Positions 1-13,400 of a stretch of 64,000 nt of DNA are shown one piece after another. The position numbers and the translations under genes are program-made. Source of the DNA: Gigantopelta aegis (taxonomy: Eukaryota > Mollusca > Gastropoda > Neomphalida > Peltospiridae). The notes beneath the pieces are model-generated. The model worked only from the letters and a program-made list of their open reading frames with translations, searched no databases and was not told where the DNA came from. Every line of letters starts with the position of its first letter. Within the stretch, counting starts at the first letter, position 1. The DNA lies in assembly GCF_016097555.1 (NCBI RefSeq), contig NC_054704.1:93484653-93548652 (forward strand), in the 5' to 3' direction.

Positions 1-1619
1 ATCATCTCTCTTTTTAAGATACGGCAATCTGTCATTAGTGTTTCACATATTAATAATTGTATGGGTATATATTAAATAATGTTAAAATAATATTTTAAAA
101 TATTTAAATATATGTATGTACAATAAAAGATTAATAGTTGCGAATTTTTACAAAGTGGGAATGAAAACCAACATAGTTGTGGTGCTGAATACCGTTAGCC
201 AGTAACATAGATGATAAAATGCGGCCATGATCAGTATGCTTTAACTCTTTTGCTGTGTATTTATTTTAACAGCATATATCACTAATTATCAGTCAATAAT
301 GAATGTTTTAACATTTCACATAATATAAAATTGATGACCCTGTTTAATGTTGACGAAGGTGTTTCTTGCATTATTCAGTTTAAGAACTTTTATATATGAC
401 GGTAATGTCAATGTATGTGGACTCAAGCTTTAAGGAAAATGATATAATATATTTGTAAAACTATAAACAGACTAAAACATAAACTGAGATCAAAGAAAAT
501 TAGACTTAATGGGTTAAAACAATCAGCATTAAAATTTCTTTAAACAAAAAATTCAAATCTCAATCTCAAGTCTGTGATCATAAGTACATCTGACATGATG
601 ATGTGTTACGGTTTCGTAATTTTCTCATTTTCAAGCCAAGGCCCTGAAAAAAACAAAAAAGCATAATATTTTAATTAACATTTCTGGAAACATGTACATA
701 AAATTTATTTGCTCGTCTTACTTGCTAATAGAGACTGAACATTAAAATTATTAAAATATCACAATGGGCTAGGTGTTTAAATGAAAACAAGAATTCTATA
801 GAATTAAATGTTTCGGCTATCATAAACCAATTCAGTGAATAAAGAAATAATTTGTGATAAAAAATGCATGATTAATCTAGTTACTTAACACAGAAAAGAA
901 AAGAAAAAGAAAAAGGAGATTTAAAAAAACAAAACATTTTTAAAATTTTAATTTATTTTCTTAAAATATGCATTGAGATGAATATATGCACATATATAGA
1001 TGCAACTATAAACACGTTTTATTGATCTAGGACATACTTTGTGAGAAATTGAGTTAGCACAGGAAAAGTAATACAGCGAAAACAAAACATATACTGATGA
1101 CATGACTAGAATTCAGCAAGCTTAATTTTCGATTGTACGATACATCTAAATTATGAATAGGCCTGTTAGTAAGAACAAAGAAAATGCATTCAAATTATAT
1201 TCATTATTTAATGTAATATATTAAACAGAATGATGAATTATTCTAATGACAATAAAAGCAATATAATTATAGTAAAATAATAAAGATTTGTGTTAATAAA
1301 AGACATGCTTTTTTTTCAAAATGTATGAGTTGACCTATAAGCTAAGTTGCAGAAAAAAACACACAAAAACCATGCTATTGAAAATTCATCACCTACCACG
1401 ATGCAGTTAGCTTTGAAAACAATATGTACATATATACAGGTTTGCTTTAAATAAAATAATAAATAACAAATATGTCATATTTATACTTCAGAAACGGGCA
1501 AACTAAATCACAGCACACTGTACTTCTGTTTAAAGACACAGTGTTCTTCTGTATGTAGTAAGGTTTTCAAAATAAACTGTTTACTGTGACCAGCTGGTAG
1601 TGAAGAAAGTAAGTAGCAC
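1..1619. other. AT-rich intergenic DNA, no gene seen
   Basis: Very AT-rich sequence with many stops in all frames and short homopolymers. I see no coding frame, RNA gene or recognisable repeat. Confidence 0.6.
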
Positions 1620-1912
1620 ATTTTTTTTTTTTTTTTGGTTTGTTTAACGACACCACTAGAGCACATTGATTGATTAATCATCTGCTACTGGATGTCAAAC
1701 ATATGGTAATTTTGACATATAGTTATCAGAGGAAACCCACTAATTTTTTTCTAATGCAGAAAGGGATCTTTTATATGCACTTTCCCACAGACAGAATAGC
1801 ACATACCACGGCCTTTGATATACCAGTCGTGGTGCAATGGGCCCCACCAATGGGGATTGATCTCAAACTGACAGCACATCAAGCTGTCCTGCCCCCCCCC
1901 CCCCCCCCCATT
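1620..1912 (-). repeat. SINE-A copy, full length
   Basis: tRNA-derived SINE-like repeat read on the minus strand. Its tail side lies on the left (T-run at 1620-1637, then the diagnostic 'caccactagagcacattga' block), followed by the 'catcccacagacagg'-type core and a degraded tRNA-like head on the right. It ends in an 18-base C run (1892-1909). Other copies of this family lie near 21.1, 30.5, 31.3, 32.2, 44.4 and 47.8 kb. Confidence 0.8.
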
Positions 1913-1940
1913 TTTAACTAAGAGAGGGATTTATCCAGGG

Positions 1941-2170
1941 GTTTTCACCAGGGTCCCATGTCTGATAGGACTGGAAAAATTAGAAAGAGTAAACCATACT
2001 TGAGATATTTTTCAGGCCAGTGATTGATGCAGTACCACTGTTAGGTTGGGTTTTTTCGGGGTTTTTTTAACACCACTGTTAATTAATTTGTTAGAACAGA
2101 CATAATTAAATATATATATTGGAAATTTTCAGTGCCACTTTCTTTTTGGACCCACAGAACATTTTGATAA
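1941..2170. repeat. dispersed repeat, copy 1
   Basis: Starts near 'ttcaccagggtcccatgtct' and ends near 'tttggacccacagaa'. It matches 28246-28475 in the same orientation over most of its length, with small indels. I could not assign a family; both copies lie next to other repeats. Confidence 0.7.
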
Positions 2171-2356
2171 ATCCAAATCAGCATAAAATTATGAGACGGA
2201 ATCACCAAATATCTATATTAAATCATGTTTATGATTCTGGCAGAATACTAGAAAAAAAATCCACAAATTCAATGCCTTGTTCGTTACACTTGCTGTAGAT
2301 ATGGAACATAATATTTGAGCATGTATCAATTACTAACAAGTCAAATGATTTTAACT

Positions 2357-2539
2357 TCAAATAAAGATATACAGGTAGGTATCCATTAAGTTTTTTATGC
2401 CTTTTTCTAACTTTACCACATCGAATTCACGTTCAACAACAGGGGACACCATTTTTTCAAAAGGCAAACTGTTTGCCAACTTGTTACACAGGGAATCATT
2501 GATCCGTAACCGTAGGCCAATCACAATACGGGACAGTCA
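2357..2539 (-). other. unassigned open frame, possibly a gene relic
   Basis: A minus-strand frame of about 60 codons between two stops, without a clear start. It has a charged, protein-like composition, including a stretch reading FEKMVSPVVEREFDVVKLEK. It lies about 1.6 kb downstream of the FHIP1 stop on the same strand. I do not recognise it. It could be a relic of a retrocopy or mobile element, an exon of a gene outside the window, or chance. Confidence 0.15.
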
Positions 2540-3225
2540 AGAAGTTCAGATTTTAATATTCAACTATTTTCGATATATCCCAGTTCCACTCATTAAAAAT
2601 TACAAGCAGAAAATAAAAATCGGTAACGGAATATTTAAATTGCAGATTTCCATTTTATAACGTAAAATAATCATGTCTGTTGTAAAAAACCCACCTAAAA
2701 TTATCATTTTACATTAATTAAAAATGCTAACAAATGTTTTGTGAAAAATAGAATTTAACAAAATGGGAAATGGAATCTGCCAAAATCTAAAATGGAAATT
2801 CATCCCCTTTAAATATGGGATGATCCAAAATATAAACCTAAAAATTAAAGTGAAATATGTTTAGTATGTCTTTTTGTTATTAAAACAGCAACTTATAACG
2901 AGCTGAAAAATTAGTAAGCATCAGCAGATTTAATTGCCTGAAAGTGAAAGATTTAAAGTAGTTGCAAGCTTATGTAAAGCAGATTTGAGAAACTCACCCA
3001 AAAGGGGAGAAAAGCCCAACCACGTGATTTGTCACAGCTTCCTGCAGCAACAGTATCAAAACAGATTGTAACCTAGGAAATGTACTGACAGACGTTGGGT
3101 CAGTGGCTATTGTTAGTGGCTACTGATAAAGAAGTCAGTGTAGTGGCTATAAACCACCATATTGAGTGAAAATACTGACTGGAACAAACAACCAGGACCT
3201 ACTAGCTCTTAACGCAGTGGGTTAA

Positions 3226-3425
3226 AGTTTGTTTTCTTTAACACCACCACTAGTGCACATTATTTATTAATCATCGGCTACTGGATGTCAAACATTTGGT
3301 AATTTTCGCATACAGTCTTAGAAAGAAAACCTGCTACATTTTTCCATTAGTAGCAAGGGATCTTTTATATGCACCATCCCACAGACAGGATAGCACATAC
3401 CACGGCCTTTGATATACCACTCACC
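3226..3425 (-). repeat. SINE-A copy, truncated before the head
   Basis: Contains the 'caccactagtgcacatt' tail block and the 'caccatcccacagacaggat' core, then stops at 'tttgatataccactcacc'. The tRNA-like head is missing. It lies downstream of the FHIP1 stop. Confidence 0.75.
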
Positions 3426-3855
3426 AAACAGATTTTTAGTTTGGAGCTTTTAATAAAACCCTAGATTTGCCTTAATAAACAATGAATGTGGAAGATGAAT
3501 GTGGAGTACACTGACGAGATGTTCCTAACCAAGAGAGCCCCATTAACAATTAAAACTACCGGTTTAATACATTTTCTCGTTTGGAACATCAGTGTGTTTT
3601 TTACCAGTTTACTGTTTATAGCAACTCATATTTCATTTTATTACACACCAGTGTAAGATATTGCTCGTCATAACAATCACTCAATATCCAACTAGTGTAA
3701 TATTGGCGTGACATGAGCATGACGTAGATTACTTGCTGACAACCAGAAACAAATTGTATATACAGACCAGTTTTAGCCATGAGCAAAATGAAGTTAAACT
3801 GAAGATCACTCTCCTTAAATGATGCCAGGTGAGCAATCACATGAAGTATTACATT

Positions 3856-3861
3856 TTTATT
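3856..3861 (-). terminator. candidate FHIP1 polyadenylation signal
   Basis: AATAAA on the minus strand about 300 nt downstream of the FHIP1 stop codon. It is the nearest clean hexamer I noticed, but the hexamer is common in DNA this AT-rich. Confidence 0.25.
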
Positions 3862-4159
3862 TCAAGGCGATCAATTTACAGTTCTAAAATTGTGGAATGT
3901 GGAAGGGAGCCCGAGAGATCACTCACTTTACCTGACGAAGACTGAGACACTGATATTCTAAACAGGAAAATGCATCTAATATATACTTTTACTTTTTCAA
4001 AAGGCTCTCTTGGTCAAACACATGTTAGTTACAATGGTAAACTGAGTACATTCTCTGTAAGAGGCAGGATTGAGTGAAATTAGAGATTATCAACAAGAAG
4101 AAGAAGAGCACAATGCACAACAGACACAAGACTTACAGCCAACTATAAGCAAAGGATGA

Positions 4160-4455
4160 CTAGCTGCTGTCATACCCTTCGTCCACTCCCAGCACCGCAT
4201 GCTCCTGGGCAAGGGCAGCCAACTCTTTCAGGAACTCCTCCAGGACCACCGCGCAGTAGACGGCATTCCACGTTTTGAGTGATTCCTCGGGTCTTTCCTG
4301 TGTGTCCTCGTCACTGCGGTTGATGAAGCGATATCCCATTCCACCCTGCACGGGTATCCTCTGTAGCTGCGCCAGTTTTTTGTCACCCACGCTGTGTTTT
4401 CGATTGGATGGAGACCTCCTGAACAGCAGATCGGAAAATGTGGAACGCTGCCGTT
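4160..4455 (-). CDS. FHIP1: FHIP1 exon 11, C-terminus
   Basis: 296 nt entering at phase 1 and ending with TAG. Encodes 'STFSDLLFRRSPSNRK' and the conserved end 'NAVYCAVVLEEFLKELAALA', which contains the family's KELAA motif, then a short tail ending GYDSS. Confidence 0.93.
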
Positions 4456-7400
4456 CTGTAAAAGCATTGAAGACAATTAAAGCTGGGGAACCCCTAATTT
4501 TTAAGTTATGTCCCTTTTTAGCTGCATATAAAATAAATTGTGAGCTACTACAAACACTAGGGCCCAGTTGTTCAAAGAATACTTCAATTGACCCTGGGTT
4601 TGATTACATATGGATAACTTTGGTTGTTCTTAGTGAAGTTTCCAAAATGTTTTCACTTATTATTTGTATAGATTCAGTCATTGGTTTTGAACATTTCTGT
4701 TAACCACTGGTTAAGCTAAGAAATGTTTGAACAACAAACCACTGGATGGTCAGAAACAGCTTTGATTGGTCAATATGAACATTTTAAATAAAAATTAATA
4801 TTTTAAATTAAAATGTTTTAAGAATGGATATTTAAAAAATAAAAAAGCTGCAATAGTCAGAAATATTTTAAACTGCCAAATAACTAAGATCAGTGGCTTT
4901 AATGCTTACAACTATTTATATAAATTTACATTAGAAACGACACACAGGGCCAATAATAAGGCTAAAAAATTATACATTGTACCCTCTAAAGACTGTCTAT
5001 ACGGGTGTAGGGCAATGCAAACTAAAAGGTCAGTTACAAGTAAGACAGAAGATTACTTTTAAAATGGGTAACTGAGCAAATGGATGAGATAATATTTGGA
5101 TTTGTTGTTTTCAAAAAATTAATGACGACTTGAAATAACTTTTGAGCCGAAATAGCATTCCAGATTAAATAGCTTCGACCAAACTATGTATTGAAGGTTT
5201 TTTGTATTTTTTACAAAGAAACAATAGAGAATCTGGTGACTTAATCATATCACATCTAATAAAAACATTAATATGCTGATGTGTCATTTAATATGCACTC
5301 ATTTAATTTATCTGATGGAATAATTCTGATATGCTGACTAAAATACACACAACTACAAATTTAAAAATAAACTGCTATGTCTAAAACAGACTTAATGTTG
5401 AAGTATGCAACACCTTTCACATTAATATCCAACACTGGAGAGGACTTATTCATTTAATTTTTCTAAAGGAATAATTACAAATGTCATGGCTTAAATGCAA
5501 GTGGCAAGCACTTTAAAATGAAACTGCAATGGCTTAAAATGGAACTGCAATGGCTTAAAATGGAACTGCAATGGCTTAACGAGCCTGCATGCGACACCTT
5601 TCACACTACCATCGGACAACGTGGAGGACTTGCCAGGCCTAGATGTGGGCGTGCTGTACGGCGACGACAGAGTGATTGTCCGGTCCCCCAACCCAGGGTT
5701 CGATTCCTGCATGTCTTTCATCACAAGGTTCTTCCTCGCTAATACCACCAACCAGTCAAAGCGTTTAACCACTTTCGAATAGTTGTCGAGTTTCTGACGC
5801 ACTGATGATAATACCTATAAGAATATTAAAAAAGATTTCATTTTTTTATATAAAACAAATGTGTGATGAATTTTGTAATTGTGAGCTTACAATACAATAT
5901 GTCTATATTATTATTATTATTATTATGACTACTGATTTTGTATTATTATTTTTGTTTAACTATTATAATTATTATTGTAATAGGGCTTACCCATATGATC
6001 TTGCATACAAATAAAGAATTGATACCAGAAGACAAAAAGAACAATACATTTTGAAATTATATTGTACTTAATATAAAAAAATTCAGAGGTACAAATATTT
6101 GATAATGACAAAATATCCTCTCCAAAATGCATGTTTCTGTTACTTTATAAATAAAAGTAATCTTATCCTGAAAAACAAAATTAGATGAATTTTTGTTTTC
6201 TCTTAACAAATGTACTAAAATTCCAAACATCCCGTCAAAATACTCAGTTGTACTGTTGTACTACAGTTTAAAGTCAGGAAAAGTATTATGAAATGACATT
6301 ACAAATTATAACACGAACTGTCAAGAATGAACAGTAGTGTTGATAATACTTGTAAAACTGCATAGCTGGGCCCCATTTTACTAAGCAATCTTGACACCAA
6401 AATCACCATAAATGCCTAAGCTACTTTTGGTGATTTTAGCACTAAGATCACTTTATAAAATGGGGTGCCGGAAGAGAGATTAATGATAACCTGTCAAGAG
6501 TGAAGAGTAGAGTTTTTGATCATAGATCATAGAGCTTGGTGCATGTACAGACATTTCCTTTCGGTTTCCACGCTGATGCTGATGCATAGCTTCTGTACTC
6601 TGACTTCAGTGAACTTGGTTTGAGTTTGAAGTTTTCCCCATCTCCTAGGAGTTTCTTTTCTAGGATTCTGAGCCTCTCCAGCCCAGTTTTGATTTTGGAG
6701 TTTGGTTCTCCTAGACAGTTGTCTTTCTTGACTCACGTCCTTTGTCTGTCCGGTTAATATTAGTCAAGCCTCTACTCTTTGACCAGTCCAGCTTGGGTGA
6801 ACCTACCAGGAGCTGATGCTCTAGCTGGCATAGCTCTCCGAGTCATAGATACATGCAAGCTGCCTCACCACATCAAGGAACGGACCATGAGATAGATAGT
6901 ATTTATAAGCCTGCTTACCTGGACGAGAGATTTGACCGTTGGCTGGAAAACAAGGTTGTGGTTGAGGAGGAAAGAACGGAGCAGTGGTTGCGGGTATGAA
7001 GCAAGTCGAGCTATAATCCCTGTCAGTAGCAGGTTCATGTACAGTGAATTGTGTATCATGCTGTCCATCTTCGAAAACAGTGCAGACAAGAAGGGCCCTA
7101 CATGACAGTGAAAATAACATTTTTAATAGCTGTCCATTATGTTTAATGAAGTGATGCAGTCAAATACGAACTAAAGTAATGGTTTCACCACACAAGTTAA
7201 AAACTTAATACTCAAGCATTGTGTACAATGAAAACATCAAATTACAGATTTATACATTCACTCACATGACACTGCATGTTTTTGGTATATCACAAACAGA
7301 TTTTCTTATAGTCCATCCCACTCTCCTACAAAAATTATGTTTTTCGTTAATAATTTCAGTTTGGTTTGACGTAAGAAGAAAAGTAAGTGTTTTGGAAATA

Positions 7401-10400
7401 ACCAAAAAATATATTTTTTGTGTGCAACTTACAAAACAATCGGCACAGAAATAAATAACTTGTAGTAAATGCCACAGTATGAAAAAAGACATTCCCTGTG
7501 GGATGGACTGTAGTTTGGTATAAGTGGATTTCAGATATTGTTTTCCAAATGTGAATAAATGCTAATTTTTAAAAATGTTTTTCATTATTAAATTACCAAA
7601 TGCTAATTTTTTAAAAATGAAATAAGTATCTTTAAAAAGCTTTAATTTTGTTATATTTTATTTTATGAAATCTGAATTTAACTACAGATTTTCTGTTAAA
7701 ACTACCAATACCTTTATGGGTCTAGCATAAATGCATAAACCCACAAACACCATATAAAATATTTACAGGTTTATTAGTGTAAAATAGCTTGGCAACTGTG
7801 GCTAGTACTTTTTAGTCGAGCTACCAAATAATTACTGATACCATGCCCAAAACCTTGAGAAAGGTCCTGTATTACACATGTACCAATACGTGGTGTACTG
7901 TGACCATACCAAACTAATATGTACAAATATAAGGTGCACAGTGACCGTACAAAATTATTATGTAACAATATTTAGTATACTGTGACCATACAATACAAAT
8001 AAGTATGTTCCAATATTTGGTGCCCAGTGATCATACAAAATTATATTGTCGAACCAGTATATGGTGCAGAGACCCTAGAAAACTATATTGTGACCCGAGA
8101 AAACTATTATGTACTTATATTTGGATCAGTGACTCTAAAAAACTGTTATGTAGCAATATTTGGAGTAGTGACCCTAGAAAACTATATTGTGACCCGAGAA
8201 AACTATTATGTACTTATATTTGGATCAGTGACTCTAAAAAACTGTTATGTAGCAATATTTGGAGTACGACCCTAGAAAACTGTTATGTACCAATATTTAC
8301 TGAAGTGACCATACATAAAACGTACCAATATTTGGTGCACAGTAATGAAACAAAACTAATATGTACCAATATTTGGCACATGGTGACTACACAAACTATT
8401 AATTATTCTGTACCAATATTTGTTGCACAGTGACCATATAAAACTATTACAACTTCCATTTCATATCATGTTTATGTCTCAAGTGAAATAATTTTCAATT
8501 ATGAAAATGAAAATTACTTCACGAGACATAAACATGATAAGAAATGGTAGAGAGTTTAATATCCTATTTATTACTCATAACCTATCTTTAATTTATATCT
8601 TGTAAGGTGGTAGTGCGCCTATCAATGACGTCTTCGTGTGATGTCGAAGTGTTATGTCCCACTTGGTGTTCTAGTGGGACATACATGTATTACTTTGATA
8701 TGTACTACCAATATAGTTTTAATAATACGAGTAATAATTAATATTATGTACCGATATTTAGTGCAGTGACCCTAGAAACCCACTTGGTGTTCTAGTGGGA
8801 CATATCACTTTAATATGTACTACCAATATAGTTTTAATAATGAGAGTAATAATTAATATTATGTACCGATATTTGGCGCACTGTCTGGGTATCTGGGAGT
8901 GAAGCTGCGGTTTGCCATCTGAAAAGCTGGACTGGCCAGACCGAGCGGTACATCGTCAGGGTGCCAGCTAGGGGACAGCAAGTTGGTCTCGGAAGGACTG
9001 GACGACAGGACGCTCAGACTGAGGTGTCTCTGGGGTAGCTCCTGCAGAACCTTGCTGGCCGCAGTCATTGCGTGCGGGTCCAGACCGCTCATTGTGATGT
9101 TCACGTAACTCGACACGTTGAAACTCTTCAGGGGTAGGAAGGAGGGTGTACTCGTGCTGGCAGGCCGTGTGATGTGGGTGAAGTCGGTCGTCAGCTGGTT
9201 GGAGGAGCAGCCACTCTGATCGGTAACAAACGAAGACATTCCGGTGTCTTGTGAAATGTCTTCATCAGTCCTGTCAGAGGATGCATATGTTGATGATGTG
9301 TTAACAGCGGACTCCATGGAATCTAGGAACTGAAGGATGTCTTCGATGGACTCTGAAGTGGTCTGTAAAGAATCAGAATCCTTCACGCTATCTAGATACG
9401 ATAAAAATGAATCCACATCGTTCAGACTCTGATAAAGTTTTGAAAGATCTGGGCATGTATTTGATGGTTTCACTTTTAATAAATTATTGCACTTATCAAA
9501 ATTATCCTGGAACAAGTTCCTCGAAACTTGCTTATTGTTGTTAACAGTCTTTGAATCAGCCTGCATATCATTTTCACTTGGCGCCAAATTTTCATGGGAG
9601 CTGCAGTGAGCAGCGTTACCATGTGACAGCAGCTTTACACTAGAGGCACTAGAGGTATCCTGAATTAACTTATTTTCAGCACCATTTTTGACATCAGGTT
9701 TGTTTTCTCTCTCATCAATTGAAATGTCTTCAGAATGGATATCAGCACTCTGATTTTTGTTCACAGTAACAACCGGCTCCATGAAAATGTCTGGAGGGGG
9801 CGTCTCTCCATTGTATGGAGACGACCAGTGTGCGCATGCCGTGGCACACTGCACGAGGGAATCACGTGCATCTTGAAGATAGTTCATATAGCTCGTCTCG
9901 AAACGGTCCACTGGGCCACGTGTACCCTCGGACGACGATGTACCCATGTTGTGGATCACATATTCTGGTGACGAACTTCTGAAATAATCATTTGAAAAAA
10001 CACAACAGTAATAAGTAAAACTGAGATAAACATATGAATTCAGGGTTTTAAAGGTAATGTAATAAGCATTGTGCCCAATATATGTATGCCCAAAATAATT
10101 ATACCTAAATTAAGTACAAACATGCTGACAACATTTCACCTCAAAACCATTGAAATATTAAACTTTACTGAGATCAAAATAACTTGAAATGCATTTTTAA
10201 TTATTCACCACTCTTAAGAAGCTGTTCAACATTATTGCACTAAAAAAACCTGTTGCACCCAAATTAGTGAGATTTAAAGTTCTGAAAGTAATGAAGAACA
10301 AATATAATATGTAACACATATAAATATAAATACATATTTCTATATATTCAAAACTCTTGTTATTAGTTGCCAATCAGTAATTATTACTAGCAAATCAGCC

Positions 10401-13400
10401 ACATTTTAATGTGTTTATGATCTGCATTTTATATGATATTTAGACTTCACCTCATAACTGGTTACACAGTATACATTCATGATCACTTGCTTTGGGCTTT
10501 TGTAACAAGAACCATATCTAATGAAATCACTCAGATAAATAATTTCTTTTGCGAATTATTAATTATATTATCATCAGTATTACTTGTACTCTTAGTCATC
10601 CCCCATAAATACCTGATAAATATTCACAGTAAATGTTTTTTGTTTGAACAATAAGAACAAGTTAAGTAATAAATAACCATGCAAGTACAGTATTGTTCTG
10701 AATAACAAACACTAACACTATGAAATAAACCATTTAAGAAGGTAGTTAAAATATTAATAGATATGTGGGATGGATCAGGATGCTTTCTACATATTAACAT
10801 GCATCACATACAAATATTTTCAAAAATTATTTTGAAACATTCTGCCATTAACAACCAAATGACATAACTACAGTTTTTCTAAACATCATAAACAAGTTTT
10901 TTTGTTTTTAAGTGATTATAAATAGGATTTTTCAGACACTAATTTAGAATGGGAAAAGTAAAAGTGATTCTCCCTTCCCAAAATAAAGGGTAGAAGTGAA
11001 CTAGTGATTTGTTAACACATTATTTTAATTTATATCCAATTTACTTAAATTTATTTTATTTGTTTCACGGTTTTGTTTTTAATTTTAAAATAGGTCCTAA
11101 ATTATTGGTGGCTAAATATTTAATAGTGAAACTCTGAAACTTGTTGCAGGGAACATTTTGTTCAGTATCACGCTGCAATTCGCTACACAAGTTTCACAGT
11201 TTGCTACACAATTTTAAAACATTAAACAGTAGTTGCTATAGCACTACCCTTAGGCATAGGACTAACATATTTGTTTAACTCTGGGTCATTTCTGAATTGT
11301 ACACCAAGTTTCAATAAAAATGCAATTATAGTGTTAAGTAACCAAAACATTTCTGGCTTTAATCAAATAAAGTTGGTCACGAACGAAACAGCACTTGACT
11401 GATCAACTGTAAATGTTGTGACAAATGCCAAAGTGGGCTACTTGGTAATAAACACGTTAGTATGTCTGTGCGATGGTGCATATAAAAGATGCCTTGCTGC
11501 CAATCGAAAAAGAGTAGCTCATGAAGTGGAGACAGCGGGTTTCCTCTCTCAATATCTGTGTGGTCCTTAACCATGTGTCCAACGCCATAAAATGTGTTGA
11601 GTGCGTTGTTAAATAAAAAAATTCCTTCCTTCTACATTCCTGATTTAGGGTACTCTTAAATCAAATATGTACTACGATGAGTCAAACTCAACCCAATAAA
11701 TTCACAGCATCTAGAAAAGAAATAATAGTGTACAACAATGAATGCAGACAAAAAAATTCCTTCCTTCTACATTCCTGATTTAGGGTACTCTTAAATCAAA
11801 TATGTACTACGATGAGTCAAACTCAACCCAATAAATTCACAGCATCTAGAAAAGAAATAATAGTGTACAACAATGAATGCAGACAATATCTAAACAACTT
11901 ACATTGGTGGGCCAGCAACAGTATTGCTGCGATGAAGTCTTGTTCTCTTTTTAAAGAAATTGCCCAGACCGTTTCCAGACTTTATAGCGACATTGTTAGA
12001 GCGGATGTTTGGTGTTGAAGCGTTACGTCTGCTACCAGAACTAGGTCTACAGACAAAACAAGTGCACAATAGAAACACAGAAACAGAGAAACCCAAAACC
12101 ACAGGTTGCACGAAACAAGATGTGAAAAACACAAAACAGAGAATTAAAATGTTCTGATTAAATAAAACATTAAAATACAGAATGTTACACAATCACATGC
12201 TCGGAATGGACTACATACACTGATGGAAAGAAATAAGGAAACACATAAACAAAACCAGCAAACAATAACAACAACCAGAAGCCTCATCCATAGTATCAGG
12301 AAGATAACTGTGTTCCTTACATTCAATTCACATCACAGACAGTCAATCCCATATGACATCTTTGTGTTGTTATACAGACATTACTATGCTAGTAGTGAAC
12401 TAAATTTGGTCTACAATAGCCTACCATGTGTTCCCATATTTCTTTCCGTCAGTATATAACAACAAATTGCTAATGGGAGAAAATCAGTCTGTTATATATA
12501 CATGTAATATTAAATGGGTATATTATATGGGTATCTACAGACTGGCAGATTGTTATCATCTTATTTTTGACACTGATGATACAAAACAGTGCTATTTATA
12601 TCGGTGACTATCAGTACTGGTAGGTAAACTTAATACAGACAAATTTTAAAAGTGCATACAATTTCTTTTTCTTTCATATTGTTTTAACCAAAATGAAATC
12701 ATCATATGAGACATAGATCAACTAAGTTATCATTGTGATGGGGTACATATTTCACACCATGACCAACAAGGTATGTTTTGCTTCACACTGAAACCAAACA
12801 GTGTAAAGGTTAAAACACATTTTTCTCTGATAACAAGTTTTTTTTACATATTCTATTTCTTTTTGACATTACTTTAGTCTAGCCAAAAGATATACTCACT
12901 TTGCACTATATGCATATGCTTAATATACATACATATATCAACTTCAGACATATATGCAACCATATTTGTTTATTATACCCAAGATGGTTTATGATATTGA
13001 GCATTTTTCTATCACAAGTACAAATACATACGTCTGATCAGCTAACATTATCACAACTTCATATGAAGTACAGTGGACTCTGCCAAACCAGCATCTGTGT
13101 GGTCCAGATTTCTAAATAAAGTGGCACCATCAGTCCCATTAGCGAAAATAGCTTATTGGGTGAAATTTGTTTAATCTGGCACTCATTGTATACTGGCTCA
13201 TTTGGTCAGTCCACCATGATAAGGTTTGGACAAAATCCATTATACACAAACATGCTATTACAGGTAACAAGAACTCAAACATATATTAATGTGAGGCATT
13301 CGATATGTGATAAATGAAAAAAAAAAAAATCCCCCATGTGCCAAACCTAAATTCTAATATATATTCTGTATAAATTCTGTATATTTATTGAAAGGCCTCT

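Noticed and set aside
4275..4703. 142-codon plus-strand open frame
   Set aside because: Antisense shadow of FHIP1 exon 11 running into a MITE-like repeat.
8005..8433. 142-codon plus-strand open frame with internal repeats
   Set aside because: Produced by the ~41/99-bp tandem array; the repeated peptide reflects DNA repetition, and the array lies in a FHIP1 intron.
7850..8450. CRISPR-like array
   Set aside because: Repeats are degenerate and directly adjoining, without unique spacers, in a eukaryotic intron.
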